DNA from: an uncultured Lachnospiraceae bacterium
GTDB lineage: Bacteria > Bacillota > Clostridia > Lachnospirales > Lachnospiraceae
DNA: 64,000 nucleotides
Assembly (NCBI GenBank): GCA_946632055.1
Contig: CAMPAR010000001.1
Location: 43,730 to 107,729 of the forward strand
Direction: 5' to 3'
Part shown: positions 1-9,539 of the stretch, in pieces
Layout: every line of letters starts with the position of its first letter
How positions within the stretch are numbered: the stretch's first letter is position 1
Position numbers and translations under genes: made by a program
The notes under the pieces: model-generated
The model's database searches: none
What the model was told of the DNA's origin: nothing
What the model saw: the letters and a program-made list of their open reading frames with translations, nothing else

Positions 1-730
1 TGAGAAGAAGATCTTCGTCGAGCAGGATTTCCCGCGTACAGTGCGGAATGATTTTCGGGGCGGTTCCGCCGGTCGCGACGGCAGTGCAGGACATTCCGAG
101 CTCCTTCTCGATTCTCCCGATCATGCCGTCGATCATCGAGGCGGTGCCGTAGACCGCGCCGGAACGCATGGCGTCGACCGTATTCGAGCCGATGACTTTC
201 TTCGGCGCCGAAATCGAGATGTCCGGCAGGAGGCTTGTCCCGGCGGAAAGCGCGGCATAGGAAAGACTGGTGCCGGGCACAATCACGCCGCCGCGGTAGC
301 AGCCCTTGTCGTCCACGACCGTCAGCGTGACGGCCGTACCCATGTCGATGATGACGACGGGCAGGGGATAGAGATTCATGGCTGCGACGGCGCCGACGAG
401 AAGATCCCCCGCGAGCGTGCCGGGATCATCGATCCGCACGTTCAGGCCGGTTTTGAGGCCGGGGCCGATCACCCTGCAGCGGACCTTTAAGAGGGAGCTC
501 ACCGCTTCCCGGAAGGACTCCGTCACGGAGGGCACGACGGAGGACAGAATGGCGCCGGAGAACGCGTCTTCCCGGATTCCGTAAAAATCCAGCACGCCTT
601 TTAAGCGAACCGCGCTTTCCGCGGCGGTTTCCCGGGACTTTGTGGTAAGGCGGATGGTCTCAAGCACCGATCCGTTTTCGACGCAGCCGAGGACCGTATT
701 CGTATTGCCAATATCGATGCAGAGTATCAT
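1..730 (-). CDS. coaX: Type III pantothenate kinase (3' end runs off the window)
   Basis: Reverse strand from ATG at 730 reads MILCIDIGNTNTVLGCVENGS..., the CoaX N-terminal D-x-GNT motif; frame stays open to the window edge. Confidence 0.9.
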   Translation of the reverse strand, partial: MILCIDIGNTNTVLGCVENGSVLETIRLTTKSRETAAESAVRLKGVLDFYGIREDAFSGAILSSVVPSVTESFREAVSSLLKVRCRVIGPGLKTGLNVRIDDPGTLAGDLLVGAVAAMNLYPLPVVIIDMGTAVTLTVVDDKGCYRGGVIVPGTSLSYAALSAGTSLLPDISISAPKKVIGSNTVDAMRSGAVYGTASMIDGMIGRIEKELGMSCTAVATGGTAPKIIPHCTREILLDEDLLL

Positions 731-751
731 AAAAACCTCCTTTGAAAGAAG

Positions 752-790
752 AAAACCGGCCGGGACCTCATGGTTTGTCCGGCCGGTTTT
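752..790. terminator. Bidirectional terminator hairpin between the ECF S-component gene and coaX
   Basis: AAAACCGGCCGG / CCGGCCGGTTTT, 12-bp perfect stem with flanking A/T tracts. Confidence 0.75.
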
Positions 791-797
791 TCGTGAT

Positions 798-1421
798 TTA
801 TCTGGCTGTGCGCTTTCCGAGGTGGATGAGCTGAACGATCACCGGACTCAGAATGACATTGAAAAGAAGTTCAAACAGGAAATTTCCGCCGACAAAGCCG
901 TAGATCATATAGGCGCCGACATTCGGATATCCCGCAGCTTCGCCCCATCCGCGGATGGTCGGAAGGAAGAAGATGAGACAGCCGAGAAGGAAGATGCCGG
1001 TATTGACGACCGGGCAGACGATGGCGGCGACGATGACGCCGAGATTGATCTGCCAGTTTTCCTTTCCGGATTCAAGGTTTTTGAAAACGAATGCCCATTT
1101 CTTCAGAAGGTCATAAACAAGACCGGCGAGCAGTCCTGCCAGAGTACCCTTGAGGAGTACGGTGACAATGGTTCCGAAAATGCTTACGGCGAGGAAAGCC
1201 GACGCATCGGTGATCAGAACGACCACGCTGAAGACGAAGCCGAGCCAGGCACCGGCCCACTTTCCATAAATGGCTGCGCCGACAACGATCGGAATCAGTA
1301 CCAGAGAAATGGAGAAGGGACCGAATCGTAAAGGTGCCCCGAGAAGCTGCAGTACCACAACGACTGCGGTCAGAATTGCGAGGCCCGCGATGGTGCGGAC
1401 ATTGATGCTGCTTTTGTTCAT
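798..1421 (-). CDS. ECF transporter S component, possibly pantothenate-specific (PanT-like)
   Basis: MNKSSINVRTIAGLAILTAVVVVLQLLGAPLRFGPFSISLVLIPIVVGAAIYG... multi-TM S-component pattern; pantothenate specificity inferred only from adjacency to coaX. Start moved inside the 798..1532 ORF because a promoter overlaps the longer N-terminus. Confidence 0.8.
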   Translation of the reverse strand: MNKSSINVRTIAGLAILTAVVVVLQLLGAPLRFGPFSISLVLIPIVVGAAIYGKWAGAWLGFVFSVVVLITDASAFLAVSIFGTIVTVLLKGTLAGLLAGLVYDLLKKWAFVFKNLESGKENWQINLGVIVAAIVCPVVNTGIFLLGCLIFFLPTIRGWGEAAGYPNVGAYMIYGFVGGNFLFELLFNVILSPVIVQLIHLGKRTAR

Positions 1422-1476
1422 GAGATTTGCCTTTCTGCTGTCGCTCCGCCATAGGCTGCGGATGCGGCGCAGCTTT

Positions 1477-1505
1477 ATTGTAAAAGATCCGGACGTCGAT
1501 GTCAA
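1477..1505 (-). promoter_or_regulatory. Sigma-A promoter for the ECF S-component gene
   Basis: Reverse strand TTGACA-N17-TACAAT. Confidence 0.7.
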
Positions 1506-1638
1506 GCGCCGGGAGGCCTGAAAAAGTGACAAAATTCAGACGGTTTTCGAAAGAACTGTTGGACATCTGTCAAACTCTCGCTCAATTTCAATCTATAATT
1601 GCTCCGTAAGAGAAGTACGGACGGATTTCGTAAAACGG

Positions 1639-1667
1639 TTTACGAAGAAGAGAATTGGTGGTATAAT
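1639..1667 (+). promoter_or_regulatory. Promoter upstream of the structured leader and alarmone synthetase
   Basis: TTTACG-N17-TATAAT. Confidence 0.55.
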
Positions 1668-1683
1668 GACGATATCAGGGTTA

Positions 1684-1846
1684 AAAGCCTTCTCACACGG
1701 CAAGCTTGCTTGCCGGTGGGAGAAAGGCTTTGTGACCCGCCCCACATGGAGCACGAAGTGGAAATTTGTTTCCACGGGAGTGCGGAATGTGGGGAGGAGC
1801 GTGGGAGCACGAAGTGCGAAACGCTCCGGAAATCAGCTGTTGAGAC
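1684..1846 (+). ncRNA. Highly structured 5' leader / candidate cis-regulatory RNA, family unassigned
   Basis: Consecutive hairpins: AAAGCCTTCTC..CGGCAAGC-tt-GCTTGCCG..GAGAAAGGCTTT; CCCCACAT-gga-GCAC-gaa-GTGGAAA-tttg-TTTCCAC-ggga-GTGC-gga-ATGTGGGG; GGAGCGT-ggga-GCAC-gaa-GTGC-gaa-ACGCTCC. Confidence 0.65.
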
Positions 1847-1896
1847 TGATGTCATAAAAGCCTAAAGCCATAAAATGAACGGAGTTGTAAACCGCC

Positions 1897-2556
1897 ATGA
1901 CAGACAGCGAATACCTTTTAACAGGAAATGATGTCAAAGACTGGGAAACCCTGATGTTTCTCTATAATTCCGCGATCAAGGAGATCAATACCAAGATCGA
2001 TATCCTGCGTTCGGAATTTCAGATTACGCATCACTATAATCCGATCGAGCACGTGACCTGGCGTCTGAAAAGCGCGAAGAGCATCGTCCGCAAGCTTCAC
2101 CGGGAAGGGCATGAGACGGATATTGCGAGCATGCAGCAGTATCTGAATGATATCGCGGGCGTTCGAATTGTCTGCTCCTTTACCTCGGATATTTACAAGA
2201 TCGCGGATATGATCAGCAACCAGGACGATATCAAGGTGCTGATCATCAAGAACTACATCGCGAGCCCCAAGGCGAACGGCTATAAGAGCTATCACATGAT
2301 CGTGACGGTGCCGGTCTTCCTCGCAAACGGCCCGGTGGAGACCAAGGTGGAGATCCAGATCCGGACGATCGCGATGGACTTCTGGGCCTCGCTGGAACAC
2401 AAGATTTACTACAAATTCGAAGGAGACGCGCCGGACTACATTAAGGACGAGCTTGCGGCCTGCGCCCGCATGATCAACGCGCTGGACGACCGCATGCTCT
2501 CGCTGAACGAGGCGATTCAGGCGCTCGTCGGCGCGGAGTCCGCGGAAGGAGAATAG
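1897..2556 (+). CDS. GTP pyrophosphokinase, small alarmone synthetase (RelA/SpoT domain)
   Basis: YNPIEHVTWRLKSAKSIVRKL...LNDIAGVRIVCSF...NYIASPKANGYKSYHMIV...VEIQIRTIAMDFWASLEHKIYYK, RelA/SpoT synthetase signature. Confidence 0.93.
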   Translation: MTDSEYLLTGNDVKDWETLMFLYNSAIKEINTKIDILRSEFQITHHYNPIEHVTWRLKSAKSIVRKLHREGHETDIASMQQYLNDIAGVRIVCSFTSDIYKIADMISNQDDIKVLIIKNYIASPKANGYKSYHMIVTVPVFLANGPVETKVEIQIRTIAMDFWASLEHKIYYKFEGDAPDYIKDELAACARMINALDDRMLSLNEAIQALVGAESAEGE

Positions 2557-2591
2557 GAGAGAAAAGCGCTCTTTTTTCGGGATACTTTTAC

Positions 2592-2635
2592 AGAAGGGAA
2601 AGGTGGTTTACTTTTCCCTTCTCTTTTGTTATAAT
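2592..2635 (+). promoter_or_regulatory. Terminator hairpin overlapping a promoter (-35 in the loop, -10 after the T-tract)
   Basis: AGAAGGGAAA..TTTCCCTTCT followed by CTTTTGTT; TTTACT-N17-TATAAT overlaps it. Confidence 0.65.
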
Positions 2636-2663
2636 ACTGATATTACGAACCTGGAGGAATTCC

Positions 2664-3014
2664 ATGATGGAAGACAATAAGAAGAACAGTCTCGGCGAAG
2701 TCAAAATCGCCGATGATGTAATTGCGGCGATCGCGGGACTGGCCGCGACGGACGCGGAGGGCGTTGTGTGCCTCGCGGGCGGTCTGACCCACGATATGAT
2801 TACGAGCAGCAACGTCCGGAACCTGCGTAAATCCGTCCGCATATCGATCGAGGACGGGAAGGCGGCAGTGCGTCTTGCGCTGATCCTGACCGGAAACCGG
2901 AGCATCCCGGAAGTGACCTCGGATGTGAAGGAAAAGGTGGTAAGCGCCATCGAATCGATGACCGGACTGCCGGTTACGGATGTGAATATTACGATTGCCG
3001 GAGTGAATGTATGA
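2664..3014 (+). CDS. Asp23/Gls24 family envelope stress response protein (YqhY-like)
   Basis: [24 protein letters not shown]...; adjacent to nusB as in many Firmicutes. Confidence 0.88.
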   Translation: MMEDNKKNSLGEVKIADDVIAAIAGLAATDAEGVVCLAGGLTHDMITSSNVRNLRKSVRISIEDGKAAVRLALILTGNRSIPEVTSDVKEKVVSAIESMTGLPVTDVNITIAGVNV

Positions 3015-3433
3015 CGATATCCCGTAAAAAACTCCGTGATCTGACTTTCAAGATCATTTTCTCCTGTAATTTTTATACCGGTTCTGAGCTGGAGGAGGAA
3101 GCCGGCGTCTTCCTTGAACAGCAGGAAGAGCTGACGGAGGAGGACCGGCAGGAAATCCTCGCAAGATGCAGGGAGATCTTTTCCAGAATCGAAGAGCTGG
3201 ACGCACAGATTTCGGGGAAGACCGAAGGCTGGAAAATCAGCCGCTTCTCCCGGGTGGATCTTTCGATCGTGCGTCTGGCACTCTATGAAATCCTTTACGA
3301 TGACGAAACGCCGGAAAAGGTCGCGATCAACGAGGCCGTGGAACTGGCGAAAACCTACGGCGGAGACGATTCACCGAAGTTTGTCAACGGCGTGCTTGCG
3401 CGGCTGGTGAAAAAGGAAGGTCCTGAAGCATGA
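3011..3433 (+). CDS. nusB: Transcription antitermination factor NusB
   Basis: [52 protein letters not shown]. Confidence 0.93.
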   Translation: MTISRKKLRDLTFKIIFSCNFYTGSELEEEAGVFLEQQEELTEEDRQEILARCREIFSRIEELDAQISGKTEGWKISRFSRVDLSIVRLALYEILYDDETPEKVAINEAVELAKTYGGDDSPKFVNGVLARLVKKEGPEA

Positions 3434-4317
3434 CATTTGAAGAGGAACTGGCGCTGAAAACCGAAGAGGTGGAGGAGATTATCGAGCGCTTCCTTCCCAG
3501 GGAAGAGGGACTGCAGAAGACGATCTTCGAGGCGGTCAATTACAGTGTGAGAGCCGGCGGCAAGCGCCTCCGGCCGATTCTGATGCTCGAAACCTTCCGG
3601 CTGTTCGACGGACACGGGAAAACCATTGAGCCCTTTATTGCCGCTGTCGAATTTATCCATACCAGTTCCCTGATTCATGACGATCTTCCCTGCATGGACA
3701 ACGATACACTGCGCAGGGGAAAGGAAACGACCTGGCACAAATACGGGGAGGACATGGGCGTCCTTTCCGGAGACGCGCTCATGATGTACGCGATGGAAAC
3801 CGCGTCCGACGCTTTTTCCTATAATCTGAACACGAGAAACGTCGGGACCGCGCTCGGAATTCTCGCGAAGAAAACCGGCATCTACGGCATGATCGGCGGA
3901 CAGACCGTCGACGTGGAGGAGACCGGAAAGAAGCTGACGGAAGAGCAGCTGGACTTTATCTACAGCCTGAAGACCTGCGCGCTTCTTGAGGCCGCCATGA
4001 TGTGCGGCGCCGTTCTCGCGGACGCCTCTCACGAGGACGTTCTGAATGTGGAGAAAATCGCGCATAAAATCGGCATGGCTTTCCAGATCCGCGACGATAT
4101 CCTGGATGTGACGGCCACGACCGAGGAGCTCGGCAAAAACGCGGGCTCCGACGAGAAGAATGAAAAGACCACCTACGTCACCCTCTACGGAATCGAAGAG
4201 GCGGAGAAAAAGGTGGAGGCGCTGACGGAAGAGGCCGTGCATGAAATGGAAAATCTGACCGGGGAAAACCGCTTCCTTCGGGAGCTTCTCTTATCCCTCG
4301 TTCGAAGGAATAAATAA
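3430..4317 (+). CDS. ispA: Polyprenyl (farnesyl/geranyl) diphosphate synthase
   Basis: GGKRLRPIL...[10 protein letters not shown]...IRDDILD isoprenyl synthase motifs. Confidence 0.93.
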   Translation: MTFEEELALKTEEVEEIIERFLPREEGLQKTIFEAVNYSVRAGGKRLRPILMLETFRLFDGHGKTIEPFIAAVEFIHTSSLIHDDLPCMDNDTLRRGKETTWHKYGEDMGVLSGDALMMYAMETASDAFSYNLNTRNVGTALGILAKKTGIYGMIGGQTVDVEETGKKLTEEQLDFIYSLKTCALLEAAMMCGAVLADASHEDVLNVEKIAHKIGMAFQIRDDILDVTATTEELGKNAGSDEKNEKTTYVTLYGIEEAEKKVEALTEEAVHEMENLTGENRFLRELLLSLVRRNK

Positions 4318-4319
4318 AC

Positions 4320-6179
4320 ATGATCGATCAAATCCCTTCGCCCGAAGAGATCCGACGGATGCAGGCGGCCGATTACCGGAAGCTCGCGGCAGATCTTCGG
4401 GAGTTTATTATTGATAAGGTGTCCAAAAAAGGCGGGCATCTGGCGTCCAGCCTCGGAACCGTGGAGCTCACGATTGCTCTGCTTGCCGCCTTCGATTTCC
4501 CCTCCGATAAGATCATCTGGGACGTCGGCCATCAGTCCTATGCCTGGAAAATCCTCACGGGAAGAAAGGACGGCTTTGATTCCCTGCGGGATTTCGGCGG
4601 ACTTTCGGGCTTTCCGAAGCGGCGGGAATCCGTCTATGACAGTTTTGATACCGGGCACAGCTCCACCTCGATTTCCGCCGGGATCGGCTTTGTGAAGGCG
4701 CGGGATCTTCAGCAGGAAGACTACCGCGTCGTCAGTGTGATCGGAGACGGATCCATGACCGGCGGGATGGCCTACGAGGCGCTGAACAACGCCTCCTCCC
4801 TGAAATCGAATTTCATCATGATTCTGAATGACAACAACATGTCCATCGGCGAAAACGCGGGCGGCATGCACCATTATCTGATGAATATGAGGGCAGGGCG
4901 CGGCTACAACCGTGCGAAAAGAAGCGTGAAAAGGACGCTGAACCAGATTCCCGGCGTCGGCGCCGGGCTCGTGAATTTTATTTCGAATACCAAGGATTCC
5001 ATGAAGGAAATGGTGGTTCCGGACGGCATGGTTTTCGAAAATCTCGGCATTACCTATCTCGGCCCCGTGGACGGTCACAACGTGCCGGAAATGAAAAAAA
5101 TCTTTGCCCGCGCAAAGGAACTGGATCGCGCGGTGCTGATTCATGTCAAGACGAAGAAGGGCAGGGGCTATCCGCCGGCGGAAAAGAACCCCGGCGCCTG
5201 GCACGGCGTCGGCCCCTTTGACGTGGAAAGCGGGAAGCCGCTTTCGGCGCCCGGAAAGCCCGAGTATTCCGCGGTTTTCGGCGAGTGCCTGTTAAAGGAA
5301 GCCGCGAAGCGCCCGGAAGTCTGCGCTATTACGGCCGCGATGGGCGACAACACCGGCCTCTCCGCGTTTGAGAAGAAATTCCCGGAGCGCTTTTTTGACG
5401 TCGGAATCGCCGAGCAGCATGCGGTGACCTTTGCCGCGGGGCTTGCGGCGGCCGGCATGCATCCGGTCTGCGCGATTTATTCCTCCTTCCTGCAGCGCGC
5501 CTACGACCAGATCGTACACGACGTGTGCATGCAGGAGCTCCCGGTTCTGTTCTGTATTGACCGGGCGGGCCTCGTGGGAAGGGACGGCGAGACGCATCAG
5601 GGTGTCTTTGATATCAGCTTCCTCACGTCCTTCCCGAATATGACCGTCATGGCGCCGAAAAACGCGGCCGAACTGGAGGACATGATCCGGCTCGGGCTGG
5701 AGATGAAGTCTCCCGCGGCGATCCGTTATCCGCGCGGCGAGGCCTGCACGGAGAATCCGGGAACTTATGTTAAGCCGGAATACGGAAAGGCGGAGATCGT
5801 CGAGAAGGGGCAGGAAGTCCTGATTCTGTCGGTCGGAAACCGGCTTCCGGCGGCGCTTGAAATCCGAAAAGAACTGATTCTAAGCGGTCATGACGCCGCA
5901 GTTCTGAACATGCGCTTCATCAAGCCCTGGGACCGGGAAACGGTTTCTGAGATGGCGCGCGGCTGCCGGCTTATCGTCACGCTGGAGGACGGCGTTATCC
6001 GCGGCGGATTCGGCGAGAGCGTTGCGGCGTATTTTGCCTCCGAAGGGAACAGAATTCCGGTGCTGAATATCGGCATACCGGATGAATTTGTCCCGCAGGG
6101 CAATGTGCCGGAGCTTGAAAGAGCGCTTCATGTCGATCCGAAAAGTGTCACGGAAAAGATTCTCGGGAGGCTGTCATGA
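4320..6179 (+). CDS. dxs: 1-deoxy-D-xylulose-5-phosphate synthase
   Basis: [16 protein letters not shown]...[16 protein letters not shown]...[13 protein letters not shown]. Confidence 0.96.
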   Translation: MIDQIPSPEEIRRMQAADYRKLAADLREFIIDKVSKKGGHLASSLGTVELTIALLAAFDFPSDKIIWDVGHQSYAWKILTGRKDGFDSLRDFGGLSGFPKRRESVYDSFDTGHSSTSISAGIGFVKARDLQQEDYRVVSVIGDGSMTGGMAYEALNNASSLKSNFIMILNDNNMSIGENAGGMHHYLMNMRAGRGYNRAKRSVKRTLNQIPGVGAGLVNFISNTKDSMKEMVVPDGMVFENLGITYLGPVDGHNVPEMKKIFARAKELDRAVLIHVKTKKGRGYPPAEKNPGAWHGVGPFDVESGKPLSAPGKPEYSAVFGECLLKEAAKRPEVCAITAAMGDNTGLSAFEKKFPERFFDVGIAEQHAVTFAAGLAAAGMHPVCAIYSSFLQRAYDQIVHDVCMQELPVLFCIDRAGLVGRDGETHQGVFDISFLTSFPNMTVMAPKNAAELEDMIRLGLEMKSPAAIRYPRGEACTENPGTYVKPEYGKAEIVEKGQEVLILSVGNRLPAALEIRKELILSGHDAAVLNMRFIKPWDRETVSEMARGCRLIVTLEDGVIRGGFGESVAAYFASEGNRIPVLNIGIPDEFVPQGNVPELERALHVDPKSVTEKILGRLS

Positions 6180-6973
6180 AGGAACGACTCGACGTGCTTC
6201 TCACGAATCTCGGGCTCGCGGAGTCCAGGGAGAAGGCGAAGCGCCTGATCATGGAAGGCATCGTGTATGTCAACGGGCAGAAGGAAGACAAGCCCGGCCA
6301 GAGCTTTGATATCTATTCGCCCATCGAGGTGCGCGGCAAAACGCTGAAGTATGTGTCGAGGGGCGGTCTGAAGCTGGAAAAAGCCATGGAAATCTGGCCG
6401 ATTGAGCTCACGGAAAAGGTCTGCATGGATATCGGTGCGTCAACCGGCGGCTTCACGGACTGCATGCTGCAGTGCGGCGCTTCTAAGGTGTACGCGGTGG
6501 ATGTCGGACACGGACAGCTCGCCTGGAAACTTCGGAATGATCCGAGAGTCGTGAACCTCGAGAAGACCAATGTCCGGTATCTCACGGAAGCGGAAATCCC
6601 GGAGCCGGTTTCCTTCGCGTCCATCGACGTCAGCTTCATCTCGCTCTGCCTCGTGCTTCCGCCGGTGCAGGCGCTGCTTTCTCCGGGTGCGGAGCTCGTG
6701 GCTTTGATTAAACCGCAGTTTGAAGCCGGGCGGGAGAAGGTCGGAAAGAAGGGCGTCGTCCGGGAACGGAGCACGCATCTGGAGTGCTGCAGGAAAGTCA
6801 TGGACTTTGCCGAAAGCCTGGGATTTACGGTGCTCGGACTGGACTTTTCCCCGATCAAAGGCCCGGAGGGAAATATCGAATATCTGCTGTATCTCTCTAA
6901 CAGGAAAAAAGAGGAAAACGCGCCCGGAATCGATCCGGAAGCGGTTGTGAATCTCTCCCATGAACTGCTGTGA
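6176..6973 (+). CDS. TlyA family 16S/23S rRNA (cytidine-2'-O)-methyltransferase
   Basis: S4 domain ERLDVLLTNLGLAESREKAKRLIMEG followed by DIGASTGGFTDCMLQCGASKVYAVDVGHGQL. Confidence 0.93.
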   Translation: MKERLDVLLTNLGLAESREKAKRLIMEGIVYVNGQKEDKPGQSFDIYSPIEVRGKTLKYVSRGGLKLEKAMEIWPIELTEKVCMDIGASTGGFTDCMLQCGASKVYAVDVGHGQLAWKLRNDPRVVNLEKTNVRYLTEAEIPEPVSFASIDVSFISLCLVLPPVQALLSPGAELVALIKPQFEAGREKVGKKGVVRERSTHLECCRKVMDFAESLGFTVLGLDFSPIKGPEGNIEYLLYLSNRKKEENAPGIDPEAVVNLSHELL

Positions 6974-6982
6974 AGGATTGGA

Positions 6983-7819
6983 ATGAAAAAGTTTTTTATT
7001 ATTCCGAATGTTGAAAAGCCGGAGGCCATGGCCTTTTCCGGCAGGCTGCGCACCTATATCGAGGAACAGGGCGGAGAAGCGGCGGTCGCCGGAAACCGGG
7101 ACTTTGACGGAGAACGCTTCGTCAGCGTCTCGGAGGTGCCGGCGGGAACGGAAGGCATCATTACGCTCGGCGGCGACGGGACGATCATCCAGGCCGCGCG
7201 CGATACGGATGAGCTGATGCTGCCCGTCCTCGGCGTGAACATGGGAACCCTCGGATTCCTGGCAGAAACGGATTCCCGGCGCGCCTTCGATGCGGTCAAC
7301 CGGCTGTTCCGGGACGAATATATGGTGGAGGAGCGGATGATGATCCGCGGAAAAGTGATCCGCGGCGGTGAAGTCATCTGCGAGAACGCCAGCCTGAATG
7401 ACGTGGTGCTTCGGACCGCCGGGCTTTCCACGGTGGAATTTGACTTCTGCGTCAACGGCGAACTCATTAAAACCTATCACGGGGACGGCATGATCCTCTG
7501 CACCCCGACGGGCTCAACCGCCTATAATCTGTCTGCAGGCGGTCCGATCGTGATGCCGAGCGCGAGCATGATTCTCGCGACGCCCCTGAACCCCCATACG
7601 ATGCTTCAGCGGAGCATTGTGCTCCCGGATGACGCATCCGTCTCCCTCCGGATATCCGGAACCCGGACGGGAGAGGTGCTGGTCAGCTTTGACGGCACCG
7701 TGTACCCCGGCCTCGCATGCGGCGACGAGATCCAAGTCAGGAAAGACGAGAAGAAGGTGCGCCTTCTGAAGCTGGAGAAAGACAGCTTCCTGGAGGTCCT
7801 TCGGAACAAACTGGAGTAA
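6983..7819 (+). CDS. nadK: NAD kinase
   Basis: GGDGTIIQAAR...GVNMGTLGFLAE...TPTGSTAYNLSAGGPIV. Confidence 0.95.
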   Translation: MKKFFIIPNVEKPEAMAFSGRLRTYIEEQGGEAAVAGNRDFDGERFVSVSEVPAGTEGIITLGGDGTIIQAARDTDELMLPVLGVNMGTLGFLAETDSRRAFDAVNRLFRDEYMVEERMMIRGKVIRGGEVICENASLNDVVLRTAGLSTVEFDFCVNGELIKTYHGDGMILCTPTGSTAYNLSAGGPIVMPSASMILATPLNPHTMLQRSIVLPDDASVSLRISGTRTGEVLVSFDGTVYPGLACGDEIQVRKDEKKVRLLKLEKDSFLEVLRNKLE

Positions 7820-7822
7820 AGC

Positions 7823-9493
7823 ATGCTGGAATACTTACATGTCAGGAACATTGCGCTGATCCGGGAAGCGGAGCTTGTGCTCTCGGATCATCTGAACATT
7901 CTTTCCGGTGAAACCGGCGCCGGAAAATCGATTCTGCTCGGGTCACTGGGCTTAGCGCTCGGCGAGCGTGGAAGCACGGATCTTCTCAGAACCGGCGAAA
8001 GCGAAGGCTTTGTGGAGCTCGTCTTTTCCGTCACGGACCCGGACACGCTTGCAAGGCTCGCGGAGGAATCCGTACAGCCGGAGGACGGGAAGCTGATCCT
8101 GTCCCGGCGAATTTCGGACAAGCGGAGCATCCTGCGCCTGAACGGAGAAGTGGTCTCCGCGTCCTTTGTGCGGAAAATATCCTCGTTGCTTCTTGATATC
8201 CACGGGCAGCACGAGCATCAGTCGCTCCTTAACGAGGAAAACCATCTTTCGGTGCTGGACGGCTACGCGAAGGAGACGATCCGGGAGGCGCTTCTTGCCT
8301 ATCAGGACTGCTATGCGTCCTACCGGAAGCTGAAGGAGGAGATCCGCGCGCTCGGCGGCGGAGACGATGAGGAACGGCGCAGGCGCATGGATTTCATCGG
8401 GTTCCAGATTTCGGAAATCGAGGAGGCGGGAATCCGGCGCGGCGAAGAAGAGGCGCTGACGGAGGAGCTGAAAAAACTATCCTCCGCGGCGGCGATCACG
8501 GCCGGTTTGCAGGAAACGTCCGATGCGCTTTCCGGGCAGAACGCCGACGGAATATCATCCTCGATCCGCGCGCTTCAGGCGCTCCTTGGCGTTGACCCCT
8601 CGCTTTCGGCGCTCGTTTCGGAGCTTCGGGATATCGAATCGCTGATGCAGGATGCCGCTGAGGACGCTAAGGAGCGGCTTCAGAATCTGGAGTCCGACCC
8701 GGCGCGACAGGACGAGGTCGAAACGCGGCTCGCGCTGCTTTCCCGGATGAAGCGAAAGTACGGAAACTCGGAGGAGGAGATTTTACGGACCTGCGATCAG
8801 CTTCAGTCCGAATACGACCAGCTCCGGGACTTTGATGAAAACAAAGAGGAAATGCTCCTGCGGCTTTCGGAGCTGAAGAAAAAGCTGATCGAGGCCGCGA
8901 AGGCGCTGCATGAGCGGAGGCTTCTCGCCGCCCGGGATTTCGAGGGGGAAATGACGGAAGCCCTGAAGGATCTCAACTTCCTGCAGGTGGTTTTCAGCGC
9001 CGAAGTGACGGAGACCAACCGCTTTACGAAGAACGGGGCGGATGAGGTGCGCTTCCTCATCTCCACGAATCCCGGCGAACCGGTGAAGCCCCTTTCGAAG
9101 GTGGCTTCCGGCGGCGAGCTTTCCAGAATCATGCTGGCGATCAAGTCGCTTTCGGCGGATACGGACCGGATCGGGACACTGGTGTTCGATGAAATCGACT
9201 CCGGAATCAGCGGAAAAACCGCGGCGAGCGTGGCGCGCAAGATGCGCCGCATCGCGAAAAACCACCAGGTGATCTGCATCAGCCATCTGCCGCAGATCGT
9301 CTCGGCCGCGGATCATCACTTCCTGATCGAGAAGACCGCGGAGGACGGAAGCGCCGTGACAAAGGTCACTGAGCTTTCCGAAGAGGAGAGCGTCCGGGAG
9401 ATCGCGCGGCTTCTCGGCGCCGGAGAGGAAACCGAGGCGGGGCTTGAAAACGCGCGGGAAATGAAGGGCATGATGAATACGGACCGGACGTAA
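7823..9493 (+). CDS. recN: DNA repair protein RecN
   Basis: MLEYLHVRNIALIREAELVLSDHLNILSGETGAGKSILLGSLGLALG..., C-terminal VFDEIDSGISGKTA. Confidence 0.95.
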   Translation: MLEYLHVRNIALIREAELVLSDHLNILSGETGAGKSILLGSLGLALGERGSTDLLRTGESEGFVELVFSVTDPDTLARLAEESVQPEDGKLILSRRISDKRSILRLNGEVVSASFVRKISSLLLDIHGQHEHQSLLNEENHLSVLDGYAKETIREALLAYQDCYASYRKLKEEIRALGGGDDEERRRRMDFIGFQISEIEEAGIRRGEEEALTEELKKLSSAAAITAGLQETSDALSGQNADGISSSIRALQALLGVDPSLSALVSELRDIESLMQDAAEDAKERLQNLESDPARQDEVETRLALLSRMKRKYGNSEEEILRTCDQLQSEYDQLRDFDENKEEMLLRLSELKKKLIEAAKALHERRLLAARDFEGEMTEALKDLNFLQVVFSAEVTETNRFTKNGADEVRFLISTNPGEPVKPLSKVASGGELSRIMLAIKSLSADTDRIGTLVFDEIDSGISGKTAASVARKMRRIAKNHQVICISHLPQIVSAADHHFLIEKTAEDGSAVTKVTELSEEESVREIARLLGAGEETEAGLENAREMKGMMNTDRT

Positions 9494-9539
9494 AAACCGG
9501 GTATAAGACAGAATAAATTGGGCGAAGGAGAGGTGCTTT

